A stretch of DNA of 64,000 nt. Origin: Kineosporia sp. NBRC 101731. GTDB lineage: Bacteria > Actinomycetota > Actinomycetes > Actinomycetales > Kineosporiaceae. The notes under the pieces are model-generated. The model was given only the letters and a program-made list of their open reading frames with translations. It made no database searches and had not been told where the DNA came from. Shown piece by piece: positions 52,436 through 60,248 of the stretch (positions are counted from its first letter, which is position 1; the number at the start of each line of letters is the position of its first letter). The position numbers were made by a program, and so were the translations under genes. Location: NCBI RefSeq assembly GCF_030269305.1, contig NZ_BSTC01000002.1, positions 248,001 to 312,000 on the forward strand, read 5' to 3'.

Positions 52436-53556
52436 CGGAGAACTCCCGCCGGTCGCAGCATCTCGATGACCTGGTCGGCCCTGTGACGGGGCAGGTCGGT
52501 CAGCTCCTCGATCGCGGTGGTCAGCACGTCGATGCCCCGGAAGTAGTCGGAGAGCACGATGTGCTCGTCGTCGGCGTGGTCCAGGCTGCTGTCACCCGGA
52601 CCGTAGGTCGCCATCGGGATGTCCCAGACCTCGGCCAGGGTGTTCATGTCCGAGGTGCCGGTCTTCACCAGGAGCCGGGGTTTGACGTGCAGCCGGCGCG
52701 CACCGGTCACCAGGGCCCGGACCACCGGGTCGGCCCGCCCCACCCGGTGCGCGGCCACCGAGTTCAGCACCTCGAGGTCGCCTACGGGAAGGCGCTCGCG
52801 GAGCGTGCGGACCAGGGCGGTGTCGTCGAATCCGGGTGGGGTACGGACGCTGAGGTCCGCCGTCGCGGTGACCTGGTCGGCGTTGATCCCGACCAGGGTC
52901 GCACCCGGTCGGTCGAAAACGCCGTGGCCGGAGTCCGGTCCGAGCAGGTCGACCAGTGTGTCCCAGCACGAGACGGCCAGCTCGGAGGCCTTCGGCACCG
53001 GGTTGCTCGGGTGCGTGGCCGGGCACGCGACGGTGTAGCGCAGGTCGAGCTTGCCCTTGTACCCGAGCACCACGTTCGACCAGCCGCTCGGTTCGCCGAT
53101 GATCAGCGCGTCCGGCCGGTCGTGCGTGGCCCGGATCGCCATGGCTCCACGCGAGCGCGGGGTCTCCTCCTCCACCACGCCGATCACCACGAGCCGACCG
53201 CGGAAGTTGACCGCACCGACGGCAGCACAGATCATCGCCGCGAGAGGTCCTTTGGCGTCCACAGCGCCGCGGCCGTAGAGCCTTCCCGCTTCCGAGCGGA
53301 CCGGGACCGGGCCCGGAACGGTGTCCAGGTGCCCCAGCAGCATCAGGGTCGGGCCGTCCCCGCGCTCGATCACGCCGATCACGTTGCCGACGTCATCGAT
53401 GTGCGTACGGAAGCCCAGATCCGTCATGGCCGCGGCGAGGAACGCGGCCTGATCGCGTTCCTGATAGGACGGGGAGGGAATCTCCAGCATCCCGCGCAGC
53501 AGCCCGGCGGCATACGTCTCGGTGATGTTGCCCCACGCGGTGAGTGCCTGTTTCAT
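52432..53556 (-). CDS. lysK: LysK-like M20 metallopeptidase (releases amino acid from AmCP)
   Basis: A 374-residue zinc amidohydrolase of the M20 (ArgE/DapE/LysK) family. The metal site is visible as LMLLGHLDTVPG, then GRGAVDAKGPLAAM, the catalytic Glu pair in VVEEETPRSRGA, and a ligand in IIGEPSG. LysK cleaves the isopeptide bond between LysW and the finished amino acid. The four-base overlaps with the LysX-like gene before it and the NRPS gene after it link release directly to peptide assembly. DapE or ArgE housekeeping roles are less likely in this context. Confidence 0.88.
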   Translation of the reverse strand: MKQALTAWGNITETYAAGLLRGMLEIPSPSYQERDQAAFLAAAMTDLGFRTHIDDVGNVIGVIERGDGPTLMLLGHLDTVPGPVPVRSEAGRLYGRGAVDAKGPLAAMICAAVGAVNFRGRLVVIGVVEEETPRSRGAMAIRATHDRPDALIIGEPSGWSNVVLGYKGKLDLRYTVACPATHPSNPVPKASELAVSCWDTLVDLLGPDSGHGVFDRPGATLVGINADQVTATADLSVRTPPGFDDTALVRTLRERLPVGDLEVLNSVAAHRVGRADPVVRALVTGARRLHVKPRLLVKTGTSDMNTLAEVWDIPMATYGPGDSSLDHADDEHIVLSDYFRGIDVLTTAIEELTDLPRHRADQVIEMLRPAGVLR

Positions 53557-54431
53557 CGGTGTACCCGTTCCAGTAGGTGGTCGACAATGGCGTCCGCGAC
53601 GTCGACCCGGTCGCCGTGCGCGGACTGGAATCCGCTGAACTCGACCCGGTGGTTGACCTCCAGCACCAGTAACCGGCCCTCGCGGTCCTCGACCAGGTCG
53701 ACCCCGGCGATGTCGGCGCCGACCGCGGCGGCGGCGTCGAGAGCCAGCCGCGCGATGTCCGCGGTGACCTCGCACGCCTGGGTCTGGCCACCGAGAGCCA
53801 CGTTGGTACGCAACGACTCTCCGGTCCGGTAGACGGCACCGAGCACCCGGCCACCGACCACGATCACCCGGATGTCCCGGTCGGGTTTGTCGATCAGTTC
53901 CTGTACGTAACCCAGGTGCGACTGCGGACCGGTCAGTGCCGCCGCGTATTCCAGCACCGCCTCGGCGGTGGCGCGGTCGGGCAGCGGGACGATCAGACGG
54001 CCCCACGAACCGACCAGCGGTTTGATCAGCGCCGGGTACTTGATGTCGTCCAGGGCGTCCAGCGTGGCCTCGGGGGTCAGGCCGAGCGCGGTCCGCGGCA
54101 TCGGCACTCCCGCCGCCTGCAGGCTGACGGTGGAGCGCCACTTGTCGCCGCACACCTCGATGGCGGCGGCGCTGTTGACCACCTCGGCACCGGCCGCCGC
54201 GAGACAGTGGGCCGCGTACGCCGCCCGGACCTGACTGATCTCGCGGTTCAGCACCAGGCGCCACGGCAGATCGCGTCGCCCGGCCACAAAGGACTGCCGG
54301 CGTGTGTCGACGTGCTCGTAGGGGACGCCGCGCCGTTCGAACGCGCCGAACAATCGCTTCTCGTCCGCACCGACCCTACTGGCGAGCACCGCTATCGTGC
54401 GCTCGCCCAGGTGCTCCGGTGTCGCTGACAC
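53553..54431 (-). CDS. lysX: LysX-like AmCP-glutamate ligase (ATP-grasp, RimK family)
   Basis: A 292-residue ATP-grasp ligase. ATP-binding Lys is in YPALIKPLVGSWGRL, a specificity segment in YVQELIDKPDRDIRVIVVGG, and the C-terminal metal and substrate motif VNHRVEFSGFQ is typical of LysX. It joins the alpha-amine of glutamate (or a related amino acid) to the C-terminal Glu of LysW. GGAGG lies just before the GTG at 54431. The gene is about 14 kb from lysW, on the other side of the regulatory genes, yet it heads the operon containing the release peptidase and NRPS. Confidence 0.9.
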   Translation of the reverse strand: MSATPEHLGERTIAVLASRVGADEKRLFGAFERRGVPYEHVDTRRQSFVAGRRDLPWRLVLNREISQVRAAYAAHCLAAAGAEVVNSAAAIEVCGDKWRSTVSLQAAGVPMPRTALGLTPEATLDALDDIKYPALIKPLVGSWGRLIVPLPDRATAEAVLEYAAALTGPQSHLGYVQELIDKPDRDIRVIVVGGRVLGAVYRTGESLRTNVALGGQTQACEVTADIARLALDAAAAVGADIAGVDLVEDREGRLLVLEVNHRVEFSGFQSAHGDRVDVADAIVDHLLERVHR

Positions 54432-54656
54432 GTGACCTCCGCAGTAGGACCGGTCTTCTGGGTGGCAAAAATCTAAGCCGTTCCGGGATCGGCCACGTCC
54501 GCGCCAGATTCAGTTCGAACGACGCAGCGCGCTGACTTTCCGGGCTCCGGACTGCCGGTCCTGATTACCGTTTCCGGCTCGCCCCCGTGTCAGTCTGGCG
54601 GAAGTCGTATTCCGGCCACGCCGAGCCGGCCCGAGATACCCGAGGCAAGGGGAAAC
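54432..54656. promoter_or_regulatory. Divergent promoter region between lysX-like and sulfotransferase genes
   Basis: 225 bp without a supported gene, flanked by ribosome-binding sites on both sides (GGAGG for lysX-type, AAGGGGA for the sulfotransferase). It must drive both the NRPS run and the sulfotransferase-transketolase run. Confidence 0.6.
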
Positions 54657-55391
54657 ATGATGGGACGCACATCGGAGTGGGCTTCGGTGCTGGCTCTGTG
54701 GAGCGCACCACGCAGCCGCTCGACCGCGTTCGCCCGGATGATGGCCGAGCGCGACGATCGCCTGGTCGTGCACGAACCCTTCTCCCGGGTGGTCGATTTC
54801 GGCGAGGTGGAGGTCGGCGATCAGATCGCCCGCTCCGAGCAGGAGGTGATCTCCGCACTGCGGTCCAGCGCCGGGCGCCGGCCGGTCTTCTTCAAGGACA
54901 CCACGGACTTCCACTATCCGGCGCTGCTCGCCGACCAGGACTTCCTCGCGGGCGCGACGCACACCTTCATCATCCGTGACCCGGCCGAGGCCATCGCCTC
55001 TCACTACGCACTCAACCCCAACCTTGAGCAGGACGAGATCGGCTTCGCCCGTCTCCACGAAATCTTCACTGCTGTAGAGGAAGCCACCGGCACCACACCC
55101 GTCGTCATCAATTCCGACGATCTGCTCGAGCGGCCGACCGAGACGGTGAAGGCGTACTGCTCGGCCGTCGGCATCCCCTTCCTGGCCGACGCACTGTCCT
55201 GGCGGCCGGGGATGCGGTCGGAATGGCAGACCACCAGCAAGTGGCACCGGGCGACCAGCCAGACCTCCGGATTCGAGCGCCGGGCCCTTACCGACGCCCC
55301 GAAGATGACCGAGAACCCGAAACTCCGGGCCTACATCGATCACCACCGGCCGTACTACGAGAAGCTGCGCGCCGTCGCGCTGGCGACCTGA
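54657..55391 (+). CDS. PAPS-dependent sulfotransferase
   Basis: A 244-residue sulfotransferase. The 5'-phosphosulfate-binding loop is SAPRSRSTAF (residues 16-25), and the 3'-phosphate-binding region is FIIRDPAEAIASHY with Arg107 and Ser115. In vazabitide- and azinomycin-type pathways a sulfotransferase puts a sulfate on the 5-hydroxyl of the DADH unit, turning it into a leaving group for aziridine closure. The two genes that follow are in the right place to carry out that elimination. The ATG at 54657 has AAGGGGA upstream; the next codon is also ATG. Confidence 0.88.
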   Translation: MMGRTSEWASVLALWSAPRSRSTAFARMMAERDDRLVVHEPFSRVVDFGEVEVGDQIARSEQEVISALRSSAGRRPVFFKDTTDFHYPALLADQDFLAGATHTFIIRDPAEAIASHYALNPNLEQDEIGFARLHEIFTAVEEATGTTPVVINSDDLLERPTETVKAYCSAVGIPFLADALSWRPGMRSEWQTTSKWHRATSQTSGFERRALTDAPKMTENPKLRAYIDHHRPYYEKLRAVALAT

Positions 55392-55485
55392 CGCCGTCCC
55401 GGATCCCCGATGCCGCCACCGGATGTTCTTTCCGGCGATCGAGGTTCGGCCACATCCATAACCGTTCAGTGAGGTGGATCATTCG

Positions 55486-56076
55486 ATGGACATAGCGATG
55501 TCCTCAGCCAGATCAGGCCTGTGCGACCCGGTCGACATCTCCGGCCATCGCAACAACACGGCCGTCTCCACGGCCACCGGGACCGGGGCCGGAGAGTTCA
55601 ACGTATGGGGAAATTCTTTTGCCGCCGAATATTTGCCGTCCGGACCGGAACGGGTTCAGGTCGACGGCATTCCCTTCGACTTCCCGCGGGTCGGTGACGG
55701 TCCCGACAACATCCGCTGCTCCGGGCAGGCCATCCGCGTCCCGGAAGGTCGCTACGACTGGATCCACGTCCTGGCCGCCTCCGAACGACGCAGTGAGGAG
55801 ACCGTCGACCTGCGCTTCGCCGACGGCTCGGTCGACGCCGAACCGCTGCGGGTCTCCGACTTCTGGTCCGCACCGGCCTGGTTCGGTGAGATCAAGGCGT
55901 TCGAGAGCCTCGTCATGCACTACCCGCACCACGTGCAGCGCGGTGTCCCGGCGGTGATGTGGGCCCAGCGGGTGCCGGTCACCCGGCGGGCCGCGCTGAC
56001 CAGCATCCTGCTGCCCCGCAACGTCGCCGTGCACATCTTCGCGGTCACCCTCCAACGGACGGAGAAACTGAGATGA
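55486..56076 (+). CDS. Beta-rich protein, candidate small subunit of aziridine synthase (AziU2/Vzb10-11 type)
   Basis: A 196-residue protein with many predicted beta strands and a galactose-binding-like pattern (GDGPDNIRCSGQAIRVPEGRYDW is split here between two strands). Tryptophan-rich segments lie near VSDFWSAPAWFGEIKAF, and the C-terminal strands include ILLPRNVAVHIFAV. I recognise no catalytic motif. It is 94 bp after the sulfotransferase and overlaps the next gene by four bases, which suggests a two-subunit enzyme. I placed the start at the ATG at 55486, which has GAGGTGG 8 bases upstream. The aziridine-synthase role is inferred from gene order only. Confidence 0.5.
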   Translation: MDIAMSSARSGLCDPVDISGHRNNTAVSTATGTGAGEFNVWGNSFAAEYLPSGPERVQVDGIPFDFPRVGDGPDNIRCSGQAIRVPEGRYDWIHVLAASERRSEETVDLRFADGSVDAEPLRVSDFWSAPAWFGEIKAFESLVMHYPHHVQRGVPAVMWAQRVPVTRRAALTSILLPRNVAVHIFAVTLQRTEKLR

Positions 56077-57125
56077 CGGTCGAGGCGACGACCCGGACGT
56101 CCATGGTCACCGGCGCGGAACCACAGTGGTGGTACCGCGATCTCGTCAGCTGCCTACAGTCCACGTTCGGCTCGGTCCTGGCCCGGGCGGGGGCCGACCC
56201 CCTGACCGTGCTCGGCTCGGGCTGGCGTTTCCTGCACCGGCCGGGCGACGTACGGTCCGAGGAGTTCTACTACCCGTGCCCCACCGATGCCTCGCGCGAA
56301 CCCGACCTCGGCGCCGCTCTGGCTCCGCACCACGAACTTCACGCCCGATGGTGGCAACCCGCCGACGAGAACGACACCTGGCGGGAGGTACGCGATTCCC
56401 TGAACGACGACCGGCTGGTGATCGCGGCCGTGGACAACTACCACCTGCCCTTCCGGCCCGCCTACGGCGACGTGCACGCCGCCCACCTGGTCGTCATCTA
56501 CGGACTGGACGAGACCCGTGGGCTGGTGCACGTCTGTGACGCGATGCCCCCCGCGTTCCGCGGCACTGTCCCGATCGAGGCATTCCTGCGCAGCTGGGGC
56601 TCCGCGAATCCGAGCGACGTCCAGGACGCCTTCTTCAGCGACTCCCAGATCGGGCGGCGCTGTCTCGACGTCCGTCTCGACGCGGAACCCGCACCGCTGA
56701 CGCCCGAACTGCTCGGCGGCTTCATGCGCATCGACGTCGAGCACTTCACCACGGCCGGACCCGGCCGGACCGGGCTGACCGGCTACGACCGGTTCGCCGC
56801 GGAACTGCTCGACCGCTGCCGGGCCGGGGACGCCGGCGCCCTGCGCGAGCTCTACCCGTTCGGCTGGGCCATGCAGGCGCAGGCATCACTCCACGGTGAA
56901 CTGGTCCGGCGCTGCGGTCATGAGTGGGACGACCCGGCCCTCGCCGGGGCGGGCCGCGCGGTGGAGACCGTCGCCCACGCCTGGACCGGACTGCGGTTCA
57001 CCGGCGCCCACGGGCTCGCCGATCCCCGGGCGGTCTCGTCGGACATCGCACATCACCTCACGGTGCTGCGCTCGGCGTACGCGCGCGCGGTCGACGCCGT
57101 GGGCGCCTGCGCGGCGCGACTTTGA
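56073..57125 (+). CDS. BtrH-like papain-fold protein, candidate large subunit of aziridine synthase (AziU3 type)
   Basis: A 350-residue protein. The N-terminal part resembles the BtrH-type papain-like fold: Cys27 ([10 protein letters not shown]), His135/His138 ([14 protein letters not shown]) and Asp156 (VCDAMPP), although whether these act as a triad is unknown. The C-terminal 120 residues look helical. It is coupled (ATGA) to the beta-rich protein before it and lies between a sulfotransferase and the DADH-forming genes, which is where a sulfate-eliminating aziridine synthase would be expected. An acyltransferase or peptidase-like role is the main alternative. Confidence 0.5.
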   Translation: MTVEATTRTSMVTGAEPQWWYRDLVSCLQSTFGSVLARAGADPLTVLGSGWRFLHRPGDVRSEEFYYPCPTDASREPDLGAALAPHHELHARWWQPADENDTWREVRDSLNDDRLVIAAVDNYHLPFRPAYGDVHAAHLVVIYGLDETRGLVHVCDAMPPAFRGTVPIEAFLRSWGSANPSDVQDAFFSDSQIGRRCLDVRLDAEPAPLTPELLGGFMRIDVEHFTTAGPGRTGLTGYDRFAAELLDRCRAGDAGALRELYPFGWAMQAQASLHGELVRRCGHEWDDPALAGAGRAVETVAHAWTGLRFTGAHGLADPRAVSSDIAHHLTVLRSAYARAVDAVGACAARL

Positions 57126-57168
57126 CCGCGAGCGGACCGATCAGCGTGGACCAGCGGAGGAGAGAGCC

Positions 57169-58464
57169 ATGAGCAAGCTGGCAGTGTTCGGCGGTACGGC
57201 CGCCGTGCCGAAGCACCGTCGCCGGGTCGAGTGGCCCCTGGTGGAGGACGACGACCGCAAGGCCGTCCTCGGCGCGCTCGACGGTGCGCGGCTGGTGTCT
57301 GACACCGACGGGGTGAACCCGGTGTCGGACCTGGAGGAGAGCTGGGCCCGTCAGTTCGGGTTCGAGCACTGCGTCGCGGTGTCCAACGGCACCGCGGCCC
57401 TGGCCCTGGCCCTGGCCGCGCTCGGTATCGGCCCCGGTGACGAGGTGATCGTGCCCGCACTCACCTTCATCGCCACCGGGCTCGCCCCGTTGCACCAGAT
57501 GGCGGTTCCGGTGTTCGCCGACGTCGATCCGGTCACCTTCACCATCGACCCGGACGACATCGAACGCCGGATCACGCCCCGGACCAGGGCGATCATCCCC
57601 GTGCACCTGCACGGAGCCCCCGCCGACATGGACCGGATCAACGAGATCGCGACCCGGCACGGCCTCGCGGTGGTGGAGGACGCCGCCCAGGCCCCCGGCG
57701 CGACGCACCGCGGGCGCCCCGTCGGCGGGATCGGCGATCTGGGCACGTTCAGTCTCCAGGTCAGCAAGAACATCCCGACCTGTGGTGAGGGCGGGCTGGT
57801 GGTGACCCGCAGCGCCGAACTGGCCGAGGCGGTGCGCAAGGGACGGCAGTTCGGCGAGGTCATCGAGAGCGGACGCGAACGCGACTACATCTCCTACAAC
57901 CTGGGCTGGAACTACAAGATGAACGCGCTGCAGGCCGCGTTCACCCAGTCCCAGCTGACCCGGTTCGAGGGGTACGAGCGGGCCCGGCAGCAGAACATCG
58001 GCGGTTTCCTCGCCCGGCTCTCGCGACTGCCGGGGATTCAGGTGCCGACCGCATTGCCGGACACCACCCATGCCTGGCACATTCTGCGCTTCCGGTTCGA
58101 TCCGGCCGCGTTCGGCCTGGACGGCACGCGACCGCAGGCACTGCGCTCGGCCCTGCGACGGCTGCTGCGTGCCGAGGGCGTGCCGATGTCGCAGTACCAG
58201 CTCATGCCGCTACCCGACCAGAAGGTGTTCGTCGAACGTCTCGGTTTCGGCTCGGGCTATCCCTGGTCGGTCACCGGAGCGACGGGAACAATTGCGGGAG
58301 AGGGGTATCCGGTGACCCGCGCGGTGATCGCCGACTCCCTGACCATTCAGAAGCGGCACCTGCACCCGGGGTCGGGAGACCTGCTCGGACTCTACGCGGA
58401 CGCCTTCGAGAAGGTGTGGGAGAACCGCGACGCGGTGGCCACACTCGCGGGTGCGGCGTCATGA
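57169..58464 (+). CDS. DegT/DnrJ/EryC1-family PLP aminotransferase
   Basis: A 431-residue fold-type I aminotransferase. The PLP-binding lysine is Lys200 in [14 protein letters not shown], with [13 protein letters not shown] near residue 71 and [11 protein letters not shown] near residue 168. In the AmCP pathway it would aminate the C6 ketone made by the transketolase, giving a 2,6-diamino-5,7-dihydroxyheptanoyl group on LysW. Sugar aminotransferases are the usual members of this family, but no sugar-nucleotide genes are present. GGAGG precedes the ATG at 57169, and the stop overlaps the transketolase start. Confidence 0.88.
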   Translation: MSKLAVFGGTAAVPKHRRRVEWPLVEDDDRKAVLGALDGARLVSDTDGVNPVSDLEESWARQFGFEHCVAVSNGTAALALALAALGIGPGDEVIVPALTFIATGLAPLHQMAVPVFADVDPVTFTIDPDDIERRITPRTRAIIPVHLHGAPADMDRINEIATRHGLAVVEDAAQAPGATHRGRPVGGIGDLGTFSLQVSKNIPTCGEGGLVVTRSAELAEAVRKGRQFGEVIESGRERDYISYNLGWNYKMNALQAAFTQSQLTRFEGYERARQQNIGGFLARLSRLPGIQVPTALPDTTHAWHILRFRFDPAAFGLDGTRPQALRSALRRLLRAEGVPMSQYQLMPLPDQKVFVERLGFGSGYPWSVTGATGTIAGEGYPVTRAVIADSLTIQKRHLHPGSGDLLGLYADAFEKVWENRDAVATLAGAAS

Positions 58465-59303
58465 CGATCATCCAGTCCCCGGAGACCTCGACCCTGTACT
58501 CGGTGGCCGCGCGCATCCGCTCGCACGTCGTCGACATGTGCGCGGGACCGGAGGGCGGCCATCTCGGGGGCGCCTTCTCCAGTGCCGATGTGCTTGCCGC
58601 CCTGTACTTCTCGGTGATGAACGTCGATCCGCAACGACCGGACGACCCGGATCGCGACCGGTTCCTGCTCAGCAAGGGCCATGCTGCGATCGGTCTCTAC
58701 GCGACGCTCGCCGAGCGGGGGTTCATCCCGGTCGAGGAGCTCGCCGGGTACGGCCGGCCGGGCAGCCGGCTGATGGGTCATCCCGTGCGGGCGGTGCCGG
58801 GGGTGGAGCTGCCGACCGGCTCGCTCGGGCACGGGCTGGCTCTGGCCTGCGGCTTCGCTCTGGCCGCGCGATACGCCGGCCGCCGCTCGCGCAGTTTCGT
58901 CCTGCTCGGTGACGGCGAACTCCAGGAGGGCTCGGTCTGGGAGGCCGCGATCGTGGCGGCGGCCCAGCGTCTGGACCGGCTGGTGGCTGTGGTGGACCGC
59001 AACGGCCTGCAGTTGACCGGCTCCACCGAAGGTATTGCCCCGATGGAGCCGCTGGCCGAGCGCTGGCGCAGTTTCGGCTGGTCGGTGCGCGACGTCGACG
59101 GACACGACCCGGTCGAGCTGGCCGAGCATCTGGACGAGGCGCCGTGGGAACCGGGCCGCCCGAGCGTGCTGATCGCGCGCACGGTCAAGGGCCAGGGCCT
59201 GCCGTTCCTGGCCGGCCACAGCAGCAGCCACTACGTGACGCTGTCGGCGCGCCATCACGCCCGGGCGATCCGTGCACTGCGGGCCGGGGAGGTGGACGGA
59301 TGA
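58461..59303 (+). CDS. Transketolase, N-terminal (ThDP-binding) subunit
   Basis: A 280-residue half-transketolase. The thiamine-diphosphate motif runs from [10 protein letters not shown] to [10 protein letters not shown], and catalytic histidines lie in [12 protein letters not shown] and MGHPV. It pairs with the next gene to form a two-gene enzyme. In the DADH route such a pair transfers a two-carbon ketol unit to the aldehyde of [LysW]-glutamate semialdehyde. The start overlaps the aminotransferase stop by four bases (ATGA). A primary pentose-phosphate enzyme would normally be a single longer chain. Confidence 0.9.
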   Translation: MTIIQSPETSTLYSVAARIRSHVVDMCAGPEGGHLGGAFSSADVLAALYFSVMNVDPQRPDDPDRDRFLLSKGHAAIGLYATLAERGFIPVEELAGYGRPGSRLMGHPVRAVPGVELPTGSLGHGLALACGFALAARYAGRRSRSFVLLGDGELQEGSVWEAAIVAAAQRLDRLVAVVDRNGLQLTGSTEGIAPMEPLAERWRSFGWSVRDVDGHDPVELAEHLDEAPWEPGRPSVLIARTVKGQGLPFLAGHSSSHYVTLSARHHARAIRALRAGEVDG

Positions 59304-60235
59304 GCACAGCGAGCCGGGAGGCGTACCGGGACACGTTGTTCACGCTGCTGGAGCAGCACCCCGAGCTGATCTGCCTGGACACGGACACCGGGTTGTTCCG
59401 GGCCGAGCACGCCGCGGCGGCCGGTGAGCAGTACCTGAACCTCGGCATCGCCGAGCACACCCTGATGGGCGTGGGCGCCGGGATGGCTGCGAGCGGGCGG
59501 GTCCCGTTCGTCAACACGATGGCTACCTTCGCGGTGTCCCGGGCCCTCGAAGCCATCAAGATCGATATCGCGTACAACCAGCTACCGGTGCGCATCATGG
59601 CCACCCACGGTGGTCTGTCGGCCGGGCACCTCGGCCCGACCCATCAGGCCCTGGAGGATCTCGCCCTGATGCGGATCCTGCCGGGCATGACCGTGGTGGT
59701 GCCGGCCGATGCCGCCGCCACCGAGGAGTTCGTCCGGCAGAGCATGGATGTGGCCGGCCCGATGTACATCCGGCTGGACCGCAAACCGACACCGCTCCTG
59801 CCGCCCGCACCGCCCCCGGTCATCGGCCGGGCGCAGACCCTGCGCGAGGGCGACGACGTGGTTCTCGTGTGCTGCGGGCCGTACCCGGTTCTCGCCTGTC
59901 TCGAAGCGGCCGATCTCCTGGCCGGGCAGGGCATCGGGGCCAGGGTGCTGAACATGCACACCCTGCGGCCGTTCGACGCGGCCACGCTGGTGGCCGCGGC
60001 GCGACCGGCGCGACTCGTCGTCACGGTGGAAGAGCATTGGCGCAGCGGAGGTCTCGGCGGCGCGGTGACCGAGGTACTGGCGGAGTCGGTGCCCCGGAAG
60101 GTGCTGCGGCTGGGCCTGCCGGACCAGTTCGTCGACGTCGTCGGCGACCAGAGACATCTGGTCTCCCACTACGGCCTGACCGCGGAACGCGTCGTCAGCA
60201 AGGTCCGGTCCGCCCTCGATGCTGCCCACTGCTGA
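59300..60235 (+). CDS. Transketolase, C-terminal (Pyr and regulatory) subunit
   Basis: A 311-residue partner of the preceding gene. The pyrimidine-binding domain contains the catalytic Glu in LNLGIAEHTLMGVGAGMA, and SAGHLGPTHQALEDLALMR is typical of the C-terminal transketolase half. The C-terminal domain (LRPFDAATLVAAARPARLVVTVEEH) is complete. The start overlaps the N-subunit stop by four bases. Together they supply carbons 6 and 7 of the predicted DADH unit. Confidence 0.9.
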   Translation: MSTASREAYRDTLFTLLEQHPELICLDTDTGLFRAEHAAAAGEQYLNLGIAEHTLMGVGAGMAASGRVPFVNTMATFAVSRALEAIKIDIAYNQLPVRIMATHGGLSAGHLGPTHQALEDLALMRILPGMTVVVPADAAATEEFVRQSMDVAGPMYIRLDRKPTPLLPPAPPPVIGRAQTLREGDDVVLVCCGPYPVLACLEAADLLAGQGIGARVLNMHTLRPFDAATLVAAARPARLVVTVEEHWRSGGLGGAVTEVLAESVPRKVLRLGLPDQFVDVVGDQRHLVSHYGLTAERVVSKVRSALDAAHC

Positions 60236-60248
60236 AGGAGAGTCCCCG

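Noticed and set aside
58461-60235. Pentose-phosphate transketolase or DXP synthase
   Set aside because: The enzyme is split in two coupled genes inside a biosynthetic operon, and the length and motifs fit half-transketolases instead of DXS.
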